This document shows positions 21,519 through 32,305 of a stretch of DNA of 64,000 bases, piece by piece; the stretch's first letter is position 1, and each line of letters begins with the position of its first letter. The notes under the pieces are model-generated. The model worked only from the letters and a program-made list of their open reading frames with translations, ran no database searches and was not told the DNA's origin. Position numbers and translations under genes: made by a program. The stretch covers positions 1,144,764 through 1,208,763 of the forward strand of contig KZ627148.1 of assembly GCA_002917775.1 (NCBI GenBank). Reading direction: 5' to 3'. Source of the stretch: Glaciozyma antarctica PI12. Lineage: Eukaryota; Basidiomycota; Microbotryomycetes; Kriegeriales; Camptobasidiaceae.

Positions 21519-23174
21519 TCAAGCACTCTCCTTCGCACTCTTCCCAACCTTGCCCGAAGGCCCGTACGAATCCGCCTTGCGATGAAGAATGTCGATGACA
21601 GGACCTATAGAACGCTTCAGCGAGAGTTCGAGTCGAAGAACGGAACGAGACGCACCGAGGAGGCGAGTAAAGGCCTTCTCTCCGAGCGTCGCGACGCGGA
21701 GACGACCGTGCCCTGGAGTGGCGCGTACAGTCGCTGCTCGAGGCGCCGAGTTGAGGAGAGCGAGCTCTGTAGACGTCAACGCACTATCAGCAATCGTCTC
21801 GCACCAAAGAGCGAAAAAGGACGCACCTCCAAAGTAGTCTCCCTTCCCCAGACTCCCCAACACCTCTTGCTCCTCCGCTCCTCCCTCGACCTCCTTCCTC
21901 CTCAACACCTCCGCCGACCCACTCTCGATGATGTAAAAGTTCTTGCCGACCTCTCCCTCAACGACGACCTCCTCTCCCTCCTCATACACATACACCTTGA
22001 GCGCGTCGGCGATCTTGGCGCGTTCCTTCGTGTTGAGGCTCGCGAGGATCGGAACCTCGCTCAAGAAGCTCTCGTACATCTTGCGCTTCCTCGACGTATG
22101 CTCCATAAGGATACTCCTAAACGTAACCCGATCGAGCGCCCACATCGTCGCCGGACTCGTAGCCACGACCGTCGCCGCCCTCGGCGCGTTGTACATGAGC
22201 GCCAATTCGCCAAACGACCCGCCAGGACCATACGCAGCGACTTGCTTCTCCTCGCCGGGCGAAGTGACCGAGTTGCTCGGGCCGACGTACGTGTGGCTGG
22301 GCGGTGCGCGAACCCAGACTTCGAACGTCCCCTCCTCGACGACGTAGAAAAAGTCTCCGACGGCGCCTTGGACGATCACCTCAGTGCCCTTCGAGACCGA
22401 GACTTCCTTCATCGCGTTCAGGACGTCGTGGTGTTGGTCCTCGTCGAGGTTCCGGAAGAGGAGGTTTTTGGAGATGCTCGCTTCGATGCGGGCGCGTTGC
22501 GAGGGCGTCTTGGGGATGACGATCTTGGGGAGCTGAGCAGCCGAGTTGGGGTCGAGGGATTCGGCAGAGACGGAGGAGCGACGTCCGAGGTTGTACCCCA
22601 CTGGGATCCCGCTGTCCGCGTCGCCTGGAGAGCTCGTCGTACCCGTCGCGGCGTTGTAGTTGTCGCGAGGGTCGTAGACGTCCTCGTCCGACTCCTCCGT
22701 CTGCATCTCGTCGCCCGCGCTAGGCTTCGACGACCGGCCGGGAGAGACGAGCGTCATGTCGCGAAGGGAAGAGGCGTTGGCGGCGGCAGGGGAAGTGGGG
22801 CCGGTCCCTCTGGTGCTAGTCGGCTGTTGCGCGAAGGGCGAAGCGCCGGTGGAGTTGGGAGGGTATTCGGAGAAGGGGGAGCCGGTGGGAGCCTCGACGT
22901 CCATCGAGCGCGGTCCTCCAAAGGTGTACTCCTGACCCGTCAACGAAGGTTGGGACGCCTGCTTCGGCAGTGCTGATCCCCTGCGCGCCGCGAGAGACCC
23001 TTGGCTCAGCGACGCGACCTGCTCCTCGCCCCCGGCCCTCGAAGCGCCGCGCTCAGCTTCGAGGCGTGCGGCGAACCAGTTGGCGCAATATTGGAGAGGG
23101 TCGGTAGGTTGGGTGCGGAGGACGTCGCGGTTTAGGTCGGAGAGGATCGAGGAGTAGGCGGCGGGAAGCGACAT
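21519..23174 (-). CDS. BCY1/PKR1: cAMP-dependent protein kinase regulatory subunit
   Basis: Inhibits the PKA catalytic subunit until cAMP binds. Start MSLPAAYSSILSDLNRDVLR fits the dimerisation/docking helix (LQYCANWFAARLEAER). A disordered linker leads to the inhibitory site GRRSSVSAESL (R-R-x-S). Cyclic-nucleotide domain A has LFRNLDEDQHHDVLNAM and the phosphate-binding cassette FGELALMYNAPRAATV. Domain B has FLSEVPILASLNTKERAKIA, KNFYIIESGSAEVLRRKEVE and a second cassette YFGELALLNSAPRAATVRAT, spliced across an intron (GTGCGT...ACAG). Ends KVGKSAKESA. About 530 residues. An in-frame upstream stretch to 23270 lacks an ATG and is taken as leader. Confidence 0.96.
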   Translation of the reverse strand: MSLPAAYSSILSDLNRDVLRTQPTDPLQYCANWFAARLEAERGASRAGGEEQVASLSQGSLAARRGSALPKQASQPSLTGQEYTFGGPRSMDVEAPTGSPFSEYPPNSTGASPFAQQPTSTRGTGPTSPAAANASSLRDMTLVSPGRSSKPSAGDEMQTEESDEDVYDPRDNYNAATGTTSSPGDADSGIPVGYNLGRRSSVSAESLDPNSAAQLPKIVIPKTPSQRARIEASISKNLLFRNLDEDQHHDVLNAMKEVSVSKGTEVIVQGAVGDFFYVVEEGTFEVWVRAPPSHTYVGPSNSVTSPGEEKQVAAYGPGGSFGELALMYNAPRAATVVATSPATMWALDRVTFRSILMEHTSRKRKMYESFLSEVPILASLNTKERAKIADALKVYVYEEGEEVVVEGEVGKNFYIIESGSAEVLRRKEVEGGAEEQEVLGSLGKGDYFGGASFFALWCETIADSALTSTELALLNSAPRAATVRATPGHGRLRVATLGEKAFTRLLGASRSVLRLELSLKRSIGPVIDILHRKADSYGPSGKVGKSAKESA

Positions 23175-23980
23175 CGTGGGGAAGAGAGAAGGTGGGGAAG
23201 AGAGGGAACGAAGAGTCGTGGGTGGGATCTGGAGCCCAATCGAGGTCAGCTTGTTCCCTCGAGCTCGCAAGCCAGCTTCGCCACGTACGACGGGAGTTCA
23301 GAGACAGGCTGGTCGACACGAGAGGCGTTAGCGCAACCCCGGTTCCTCGAGTCCGCGCCTCTGCTCACCAGCGATAGACAAGCCCGTAAATGCAATCAAG
23401 CTGTAGCCTCTAGAGCGCAAGCTCGCGTAGGTCGGGATCTAGTAGAAGCTGGCCTCAATCTCGAGGACAAAAGGAGGCGTTGCGTCGAGCTTTGAGGCAG
23501 GTGGCTGGCGATTTGGCGAGGGCTGAGAGCGCGTCACCAGAGCGTCGGGGGGCAGTACGAGAATGCTGATATTGAGATAGGGGAGGGAGTGCCGGGAGGG
23601 GGGAGGCTTGTGGAGAGTGCTGGTGCGGGAGACGGGGGGTCAGCTCCTGCAACACGCAACGGAGACCACCTGTTCGAAGCTTGCCACTCACTGAACTTGG
23701 AAGCTGAGGGCCTTCTCTGGAGCTGGTAGAGGTCGCGAGGGAGGGGAGGTGGAGGGGCGGTAGAGTGGGGGACGGTGAGAGAGGCTGGTCCCAAAACGAT
23801 CGAATTTCGCGTAGTCCAAACGACTCCTGTCTTTTTACGCTGCCCTTCTCTTCCTTCGTTCTCCTCCTGGAGTGGAGGGGGTTGTTTCCTTTCTCCGTTC
23901 GACACCATCTGAGAACCGTATTATCGCGAGAATCACAACTCGGCGTACGATCTTGAATCCAACACCATCCGCTTGCAATC
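23175..23980. other. Upstream region of the PKA regulatory gene
   Basis: About 800 bp between the PKA regulatory start and the 3' end of the SnoaL-like gene, both on the minus strand. It should hold the PKA-R promoter and leader. Scattered short ORFs have no recognisable content. Confidence 0.4.
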
Positions 23981-25154
23981 CTACACTCCCAGCGTCACCT
24001 TCATCTCCTCAATCGAGCTTCCGTTCAACCAGTCGATAAACGATTGGTAGAACGCATCGTGCGAGAGACCACGACTTTGAGGAAGGTCCATCTTGATTTT
24101 GTACTGAGGAGCGAGTCAGCTTGGTGAAGAGGAGCGAGCTCGGTAGCGAGATACTCACGGCCGCAGATTGTCCGTATGCGAGGTAGCCTGTCGAGTGAGA
24201 AAGTCAGCATAGCGTACGGAAGCGGGATTTTGAAGGGGGAGAATCGACGCACGGTAGCCTTCAGGGAAGGAAGCGAGCTTTGCCTCGTCCCAAACGGGTT
24301 CCTTGCCTGCAGTCACCGGGTGGTAGTTGTCTTTCTCTGTAGCGGAGCATGAGTGAGCGATTTTCAGACCACTCGAGGAAACCCCGACGAACCGTAGAAG
24401 CCCTTGAAGAAGTGCGCCTTCCATCCGTTCGCCTTCTTCTCGACAAAAAAGCAAAGTCGGCAATCTGCATCGACGTCGACTTCGCAGGTCTCCCCTTCGA
24501 CCGCAGTGGGCATCACAAATCGCTGGGTAATGGTACTGCGAAAATAATGGTCAGGAGAGGATTCGAACGAAGCGAGAGAGCGACGCACGCCTTGAGCTTT
24601 CCGAGTCCTCGGAGACCCGCCATGGGGCCAGAGGTGGCAATATCGATGGTAGCTCCGTTGGCGCGGTGCTGAAAGTAGTCATGAGGTTGTGTACGGCAAG
24701 GAAGGGGAACCTGAGAGCTCACAGCAATCTTGACTCCCTTGGAGAACCCGATTTCGGAGATCTTGATGAACTCGTCGATGGGGACTCCTCCACTCCACGT
24801 CGTAAACACATCTGCAACGACAGTTAGCGCGTGCTATTTTTTTTATGAACCAGCGGCAACGCACATGCATCCTCAGGAGCGAACAGCGCGCGCATCTGAA
24901 CAACCGCAACATCAGGACCGTCGCGTCGCGTCTCCTACAAACGTACCTTGGACCACTCGCACGCATCACGATGGCAAGGAAACCCTTCCATCACCTCACG
25001 GATCTTCCAGCGCTCAAGAGCCTCTGCGATCAAAGCGTAAGCACCGCGGGGGGGGAGGAGGAGGAACCTACGAACCGGCGTCGGTGCCGTTGATTGAGCT
25101 CGAGTTGGTGGGAAGTGGTGGCTGCGCGCCGGCAGGAAGAGCAGTGGGAGACAT
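23981..25154 (-). CDS. SnoaL-like (NTF2-fold) protein
   Basis: Small-molecule-binding cone fold seen in cyclases, dehydratases and hydrolases; substrate unknown. Chosen start MSPTALPAGAQPPLPTNSSS, spliced (donor GTTCGT, acceptor ATCGCAG) to EALERWKIREVMEGFPCHRD, ACEWSK, then FTTWSGGVPIDEFIKISEIG, HRANGATIDIATSGPMAGLR, TITQRFVMPTAVEGETCEVD, VDADCRLCFFVEKKANGWKA, HFFKGFYEKDNYHPVTAG, YKIKMDLPQSRGLSHDAFYQ and SFIDWLNGSS. The N-terminal helices, W-S-G followed by a conserved histidine (HRANG) and the strand order fit the SnoaL_4/scytalone-dehydratase-like class. About 250 residues, seven short exons. A second reading joins this gene to its upstream neighbour (see findings). Confidence 0.66.
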
Positions 25155-25299
25155 GAGAACGCGCTGGCGTAGGTGGTGGGAGGAGAGAAAAGAGAGGAGA
25201 CTGCTGTGGGGGCGGCAAGACGATCTGCCGCGGCCATTTGCGAATTGCGAACGCGACTTGCTCTGCTCCCCAAAGTCAACGCGCACGTCGAACAGGACT

Positions 25300-26885
25300 T
25301 CATTCGACACCAGCAATCAAGCAAACGTCCCTCCACCCGCCCTAATCCGCCAGCCCTGCCATCCTCGACCTTCGCAACCTTCGCCCCCCTCCCTCCCCTG
25401 ACCTCAATATCGACGTACGGCTGCAGCTTCCTCTTGAGCGCCATGAAGATCCCAGCTCCCGCCCCGACCTTCGTCGCCTCGAGTTTCTCCATCGCCACCA
25501 CCTCTTCCTCCGCCGTCGGCAGCCCGCACTGCTCCTTCAGCGCGTCGACCTCGCGTTCGAGCTTGCAGATCATGTCGTCCCGCATCTTGATTCGGTCGTC
25601 CATCTTGACGTCCGCGATGTTCTCGATATACTGCCCCCAGTAGTATCCCTGGGCGGCCTCGCTCCACATGCTCCCTTCCTCGAAGACCTCCAGCGACTCG
25701 GCGAGCTCCTCGACCCGTTCCTCGAGCTCGCGGATCTCCTTCTCCTTCTCCTCGCGCTCGAGCTTCAGATCCTCTTTCAGATCGCAGTAATTTTCCACCA
25801 AGTCGTTCAGCTCGGCTTCAAGGTCCTCGACTTTCTCCTGGAGTTCGGCGACGGCGGTTTCTCGGCGAGCGAGGGCGAGGTCGGCGTGGAGTTTGGCGCA
25901 GTGGGATTCGTGGGTTTCGAGCATAGCGAGCGTTCCAGTCGTAGGACAGTCCTCGGAAACTGCGCTTGTCATCAGCTCTGCCCCAGGAACGCGCCCTTGC
26001 TCGTCAATACTCACCTCGGCACCTGCGAGAAACGACGCTCGTTAATCACCTGCTTCCGCAATGTTAGGAAGGAACACTCACCTCCAGAACTTGCAAACTT
26101 GATCGTGCTCCGACTTCTCGTACCGCAAGAACGTGCACCTGGTCCAGCCTCGAGGACAGACGAGCCGTGCGAACTGGCAGGTCTTGCGCTTGTGCTCGAG
26201 GAGGAGGTGAGCGCGGACGAGCTCTTCGCAGCCGTATCCGCCGTCGTCGTCTTCGCAAGGACATTCGATGAGTCGGCGCTCGCACTGCGTTGCCGCAAAA
26301 GCATCAGCTCCGACCCTCCGCTCGCCACCCGCCCCGCAGCCATTTCGAGACGCACCGCTTGCTCGTGTCCTTTCGCATTCGAGAGTTCGCCAGTCCACGC
26401 GCATCCAAACTCCTTATTCGAGCAATACACGCTGCAAACGCTCGAGCATCAGCTTCCCCCCCTTCTAGCCCCCAGCTCTCCTCTCCGGACTCACTGAAGC
26501 TCTCCAATCAACCTCTCCAAGAACTTGGCCGCCTCCATCATGTACCTCCCCCCCGCCCCTCCCGTCTTGGAATCACGACAGACCGCACAACGCTCGGTCG
26601 TCTTATAAGGCGCGTCGGGGTTCGCGAGACGGTCCTCGTCCTGATTCGCGACGTAGCTGACAGAGCACTGCGCACGCAATCAGCTCCTCCTCCCCCTCGT
26701 AGGCGGCACACGAACCTGGCGGCAGAAGTGGTGGTCGAACGTGCAGACGCGCATCGGGTCGAGCAGGACCTGGACGCGAGTCGTCAGCTCGGAGTGGCGT
26801 GAGAGGAGGGCGCGGAGCCCACTTCGAGGCAGATGCCGCAAATGCTCCACTCGGGGGGAGGCTGGAGGAAGCGCTCTCGTTCCAT
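25300..26885 (-). CDS. RING finger plus TRAF-type zinc finger, coiled-coil protein
   Basis: Probable E3 ubiquitin ligase of the TRAF-like class. Start MERERFLQPPPEWSICGICL; the RING is built over two introns: CGICLEVLLDPMRVC, TFDHHFCRQC, then ERCAVCRDS. Helix MMEAAKFLERLIGEL leads to TRAF-type zinc modules: VYCSNKEFGCAWTGEL, HEQACERRLIECPCEDD, YGCEELVRAHLLLEHKRKTC, RGWTRCTFLRYEKSEHDQVC. A long coiled coil follows (ELQEKVEDLEAELNDLVENY and on), then FMALKRKLQPYVDIEVRGG. The 3' end is unresolved: this frame stays open to 24,935 and runs into the SnoaL-like gene. A stop near 25,320 in the next frame would be reached by a one-base slip in a G-run at about 25,385, so I set the end there. Confidence 0.68.
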
Positions 26886-27637
26886 GAGGAGCGTCGTTGT
26901 TGAGTCGGAGGGAGAGAGGCAGCGCGAAACGCTCAGTCAAAGTTGGAGAGGGTCTGTGCGAAGGCCAAGCGAAGGCGTTCGATTCTGTGCCTTTGGGCTG
27001 GAAACGTTTGGCTTTTGGTTTGACAACAGCACATAAAACTTGCGCGCAAAGCGCTATAATCTTGGTGATAGGCATCTGGTAGATGTAAGAGAGGAGCTGG
27101 TGCAAATCGAAGGCTGAGAACTCCTTCGTTCGTACCCCGCGGGACCAGCGAGCTTTTGAGCGAGCTTGCGAGGTTCTTCGCTCGACGCATAGGCGAGATA
27201 TTCTCTGCAAAGATCATAGGGAAAAGAACTTACTGCTTCCTGCAAGACACAGGAAGAAGAGCAAGGGATCGCTCGCTAGTCACCCGAGTTCTCCCCTCCC
27301 TTCGGCCTCTCCCCCGCTCTCTCTTTTGTAAAATGCTGCTCGCATTCGTTGAGGAACAAGTGTTTGATTCAAACTGGGTAGACAAGATTGAGGTTTGAGA
27401 AGGAGGTACACAAGATGGGTAGGGTAAGTAGCTTGAAGAGGGTGTGGTGCTGGAGCACAGGGGGATAGCGTGGAGGAAGAGGGGGTAAAGAAGGACTCGT
27501 GCTTGTCGAGAACGAGGTAAATCGCTCGGCGAGTCGAAGAGAAATGTGGGGTGCGATGCGGAACTAGGGCGAGGAGAGAGAGAGGTAAAGAGGTGGTGCG
27601 AATGAAGTCGAGGCGGTACGAGGGTCGAAGAGGGTGT
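26886..27637. other. Upstream region of the RING/TRAF gene
   Basis: About 750 bp between the RING gene start and the 3' end of the DEAD-box-like gene, both minus strand. Short ORFs occur on both strands without recognisable content. It likely holds the promoter and leader of the RING gene. Confidence 0.4.
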
Positions 27638-30600
27638 TTATGCAGAGGTGGAAAAGGAAGGGGGGAGTTCGGTGATCTTGCACCGGTAGAAGGACTCGAT
27701 CGAGCGAAGCATGTCGACGTCGGCCCCCGGAGTGACGATGTTGATGGCGGCGCCAGGTCGACCATAGCCGGATGCTGTCGCGCATGCGATTCTGAAAGCA
27801 GGAACGATAAGCTGAGTTCGATGCGAGCAAGCGAGAAAGACTCGCCGGTGAACGTAGGACTCTACGTCTCGAGGGAGATCGTAGTTAATGACGAGCGGGA
27901 CTTTATAGAGGGAAGAACAGTGAGCAGGGATTCTCTGAACGATCCAGAGAAGATCTCACCTTGGTGAACGTCCGTGAGAGTGCGGCACAGAGCGTCGTAG
28001 ACGACGAGGCACCGCTTGTTGGGTCCAGTACGGCTGGGAACGGCCGAGCGGAACTTGGACATGATGGCGTACCTGGCGGACTGGCCCATGTCCTGGTGCT
28101 GTCATCGCAAGCGTTAGGTCGTCTCGGGCTGATGACTAAACGAAAAGACGCACAAGAGCCAAAGCCTCGATGGCGCGAGTTCCGAGCTTGTAGGTAACGG
28201 CCTCAACGGCGTCAACCGACGAGCAGAAGATAACCTGCAGCACCACCATCAGTCGCGCTCGTAGGAAGGCGAGACAAATCTACTCACGCAGTTCTCGAAC
28301 GCATAGTCCTCGCAAAGGTCCGCCAAAGCCTCAAGCTTCCACTCCCTCGCCGTCGTGGCCTCGCGCCTCCCGACGCCAACAGCCTTACTCTTCGCCGCTG
28401 CTCCAACGGCGATGTAGAGGTAGTACTGCTTGAGTCCTCGAACGGACGGGCTCGAGCTGTCGCCGCCCTCGCGACGAACGAGAACGCGAACCGGCTCGCG
28501 CAGCTGGAGCGACGACGCGAAGTTCCTGCACACGAACGTCGTTAGCATCGTTCGAGCGGCGAGGAGGCCGAAACGCGACTCACAAGACGTCCTGAGGGCA
28601 GGTGCACGACAGCAAGACCGTCTGCCGTCCCGACGCCGCAGCGTTGTACGTCGACGACGACTGCATCGAGAACGCGCTCCCCGTCTCTCCAAACGATCCC
28701 GGCAATCCCAGCCCTCCACCAAGCATAGGACTCCTGCTGGCGGTCGGCGACCCGGGCGCTCCGACTCCAGACGGTGGGAGGAGGCGAACGAGGTTGGCGA
28801 CGTAGTCGGAGAGGTTGCGCGCGATGAGCTGGTCGCACTCATCGATGACGAGGAGGCGAATGTCGGTGACGGGGAGGGTTCGCATCGCGAAGAGGTCGAG
28901 GAGGCGCTGAGGCGTGCCGACGAGGACGTGAGGCGGTGCCTTGAGGAACGTCGCGAGGTCTTGCTGGAGGTCTCCCTGGCCGACGCACAGACTGGTGCGA
29001 ATCCCGAGCGAGCCACCGAGTCCGACGGAGAGGCGTTGGGCTTGGGCGGCCTGGTCGACGGTGGCGGTGACGACGAGGATCTGAACGCCTTTCGAGGCGG
29101 AGGACGCGCCTTCGGCTGTCGCTTGCGCTGCGGCGGAGCAGATCATCTGCAGTGCGGGGACGATGTACGACTGGATGCGCTCCTGGATCGAGGGAGCTTG
29201 TGCGACGATGTCCTGGTTGCGAAGGACGCAGGGGATCGCCTTGGACTGGATCTTGGTCGGTGGGCCGAGCCTGCGAAGCCAAGTAGGACGGTCAGCGTCT
29301 GTTCTACGTATCACCAGCGGCCACTACTCACCCATACTTGGCGATAGTCCTGAAGAGCTCTGCTCCGATCCCCAGCGCTTCCCACTTGCCGCCTAGCGAA
29401 CCAGGAGGGTTGCCATTGATCGAGCTGCTGACGAGTCCAGCGAGAGGAGAAGGCATGCCGCCATTCGCGCTCGCCGTCTCCCAAGTCGACTGCGATCCCG
29501 TGTCGAAAGTCTGCACCGCTCATCAGCTTCCATCGCGCCCGCAGAGAGAAAAGAACGCACGCTGCCATCAAGCCTCAATGCGCTCTGCCCCACCGCTCCG
29601 TAGCCCAACTGGCTCCTCCTCCTCTCCTCCATCTCTCCTCTCCCAAACCCACTCCCCGCGCGTCCGCCGACAATCCCATTCGCGCTCCCAGGCCTCATCA
29701 TCCCCGCTCTCCCTCCCAACGCAGTCCCGTTCGCCGTGACGCCCAGCCCCGCTTTCCACCCCTCGACGAGCGAGCCGATCCCCGGAGTTCCAACCGAGGG
29801 CGAACCAATAGGGAGCGACATCTGTCGCTGGTTCTGGTGCTGCGGGATGATGGGGGAGGTAGAGGGGCTTTGGAGACCGACGCTGCCGTTGTTCATAAGG
29901 TGGGCGACAGAGTTGGAGAGGGAGGAGAGCTGAGCCGTGAGAGCGCGAATCTGCTCGTCCTTGCTGTCGGCGCTGGTCGTGCGCGTCCTTTCGTCCCGAT
30001 CCGAGTAGAGTACGCCTGGGGCCGAGTGGGCGGGCGAGGGAGGGATGGAGATGGTTGAGAGGTAGGAGTGAGCGTGTTGCTGCTGAGTCGATCCTGCGTT
30101 GCGAGGGGGGAGGGGGAAGGAGGATTGGGGCGAGGGAGAGCGGAGAGTAAGGAGAGGGGAGTCGGACGTTTCGCCTTGTTGAGCAAGGTGACGAGGACCC
30201 CCAGTGAAGGAGGACGATTGGAGGACGAGACCGCGGAGGACGCCTACCTCCTCGCGGAGAGAGCGGACCTCGTTGTTGACGAGGGAGGAGAGGCCGCCGA
30301 CGGTCGATTCGAGTGAGATAAGGCGTTGGGATAGGACGTCGAGGGAGGTGATGGGGGACGTATCGGTGAGGCGAGGAGAGTCGGCGCGGACAGTCGAGGG
30401 GAGAGGTGAGAGGGCGGATGCGTCCGGAGTGGGGGAGTTGAAGAGGGACGAGGTGGCGATGGCGGCGGCAAGGTTGCTGCTGTCGCTCGGGTTGTTCAGA
30501 ACATCGAGGGAGAGAGAGGGGGTGGATCCAAAGCCGCACGAGTCGTTGCTGCGCGTAGGGAGGACGTCCAAGATGAACGATGAGGCTCGACTGCCGCCGT

Positions 30601-31102
30601 CCTGAGCGTTCGTCACCGGCTCCAAGCTCGAGAGAGCTCCCCTCCCATCCCATCCTCCGGCGCTGACCAGCTTGTCAGGCGACGACGCCAGCTTGCGCCC
30701 GTCTCCTATCGCACCAACGGTCGGCGTGCTCCTTCCCCTCGACGCCGCTCCGCTCCCTCCGCCGTTCGCGACAACCTCCTCCCGCGAAAGGACCATGTCC
30801 ACTGAGCTCGAGACGTCCCTGAAAGACCTCCGCTCGATAGGGGGATAAGGTCGTCCGGTCTCGACGTCCTTGACCGCGACTTGCTGAAAGTCGTGGCGCC
30901 CGAGTACGTCCCGACCGTTGTTCCCGCCGTCCGTAAGCTCGTGAGAGTGGGGAAGAGGGCTGTAGGACGATCCGTAGTGACCAAAGTGGTCGGCAGCGGT
31001 GAAGTAGGAGGAGGGAGCTCCTGAGGGCGAACGACTGCCCGATCCTGGCGCTCTTGAGAAGTAGGCGCTGCCCCCGCTCACGGAGCCACCACTAGTCGCC
31101 AT
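27638..31102 (-). CDS. DEAD-box-fold protein (eIF4A-like) lacking ATPase motifs
   Basis: Residues 1 to about 530 are disordered (S, G, P) with two short leucine-rich helical stretches ([20 protein letters not shown]). Then an eIF4A-type helicase domain aligns end to end: Q-motif [10 protein letters not shown], but motif I reads [17 protein letters not shown] where eIF4A has AQSGTGKT. Motif Ia reads VTATVDQA (PTREL lost), TPQRLLD replaces TPGR, motif II is DECD, motif III SCT. In RecA2, [23 protein letters not shown] and [17 protein letters not shown] are well kept, but motif V and motif VI ([10 protein letters not shown] for HRIGRGGR) are gone. It ends [20 protein letters not shown] like eIF4A. 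Loss of the Walker A Lys and Arg fingers argues against ATP hydrolysis. Role unknown; perhaps a scaffold in translation or RNA granules. The start [15 protein letters not shown] is clear. Confidence 0.82.
27792..27845 (-). other. GC-AG intron
   Basis: 54-nt intron with donor GCGAGT and acceptor TTTCAG in the DEAD-box-fold gene. Splicing joins SYVHR to [19 protein letters not shown] in frame, matching the eIF4A alignment on both sides. Confidence 0.7.
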
Positions 31103-31407
31103 TTTAAGGTTGGTGTTCTAGCCCGTCCGAGTGGACGACTTGGGCGAGAGGATTGGACCTGAGCAGAGGGTGCACGCTCCTGTTACCTTGACGAGGTTGT
31201 GAGCTGTCGCACCTTCCCTGGGGGGTGAAGGGAACGCACGCGTGTGAGTTGGAGCTACTCCCTTCTACGCCGTTGTTCCAACGCTGTTTCGGAAGGTGGA
31301 TCGTGGAGGGGAGGAGGACAAGAGAGTCCCCAGCACGGCACCTCTCTCAGCCAAAGAAATTTGGCTCAGCAACTCGCTGCTTCCCCTCCCTCCAGCAACT
31401 CGACAGG
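31103..31407. promoter_or_regulatory. Divergent promoter region, DEAD-box-fold gene / bL19m
   Basis: 305 bp between two divergent start codons. No specific element is identified. Confidence 0.4.
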
Positions 31408-32088
31408 ATGAGCCGAGTAACAGGATATGCCCAGTCGCTGCTAAGAGCAGTCAAGCCCTCGTCGTCGTCCGCCCGCCTCTTCAGCACCTCAACACCTTCC
31501 TCCTCTCCCTACCCCTTCTCCACCACAGCTCGCATCATCCCCTCCTCCCCTCCCCCCTCAGCCCCTCTCAGCGACTCCCTCCTCCGCACTCTCAACACCC
31601 ACCTCACCTCCCTCCACCCCTCAGCGCCGACCTACCTCCCCCTCTTCTCGCGGCGTCACCCGAACCGTCTCCTCCCAGGCTCAGTCCTCACCGTCTCCTC
31701 CTACTCCTCCGTCCCCACCCCCGAGAACCCCAACCCTACAACCAACTCCTTCTCCGGCGTCCTCATCGCCGTTCGTCGGCGTCACGCAGGACGGGACACG
31801 AGTTTCCGCCTGAGGAACATGGTCGGACGGACGGGCGTCGAACTCGCGTACAAGGTCTTTTCGCCCCTCGTGGCGAACATCAAGGTCGTTAGTCGTGCGA
31901 CTACTTCAGGCCCGCCGACGGTGAGCAAGGGAGGAGTTGAGGGGCAGAGGAGGAAGCCGGCGCTTAGGGCGAGTAGGAGGGCGAAGATGTACTGGGTTCG
32001 CGATCAGCCCGAGGGGTTGGTGGGCGTGGGTGGTATTGTCAAGCAGATGAGGGAGAGGGAGATGCAGGCGGAGAAGAAGAGGAGGTAG
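31408..32088 (+). CDS. IMG1: Mitochondrial ribosomal protein bL19m
   Basis: Component of the large mitoribosomal subunit at the subunit interface. A single exon from MSRVTGYAQSLLRAVKPSSS (presequence) through a low-complexity S/P stretch to the bL19 core: LPGSVLTVSSYS, SFSGVLIAVRRRHAGRDTSF, RLRNMVGRTGVELAYKVFSP and LVANIKVVSRAT. The signature F-S-G-V-L-I-A-x-R-R-R-H-A-G-x-D-T-S-F-x-L-R-N is complete. A basic C-terminal extension (RRKPALRASRRAKMYWVRDQ) is common in fungal forms. 226 residues. Confidence 0.94.
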   Translation: MSRVTGYAQSLLRAVKPSSSSARLFSTSTPSSSPYPFSTTARIIPSSPPPSAPLSDSLLRTLNTHLTSLHPSAPTYLPLFSRRHPNRLLPGSVLTVSSYSSVPTPENPNPTTNSFSGVLIAVRRRHAGRDTSFRLRNMVGRTGVELAYKVFSPLVANIKVVSRATTSGPPTVSKGGVEGQRRKPALRASRRAKMYWVRDQPEGLVGVGGIVKQMREREMQAEKKRR

Positions 32089-32305
32089 AGCGTAACGAGG
32101 TTGCGATTCGAAGGGATGCTCTGGCGTGCGTGCAGAGAGATCAGAAGAGAGCATGCGTCGCGGGTGCGCTGGTCAGGGAGCTAACCTGTGTCTGGGAGAA
32201 GAGAGACTAGGCTCCTGAGTGCTGGGTATCATGCGCGTTCGTTCCATTCGTACAACACTCTCGGTCGCGGTCCTGCTCCTCCCCTCCAGCCACCAGCGCC
32301 CCTCC

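Noticed and set aside
21495-22976. 493-codon plus-strand ORF opposite the PKA regulatory gene
   Set aside because: It is a mirror frame. The minus strand encodes two complete cyclic-nucleotide-binding domains.
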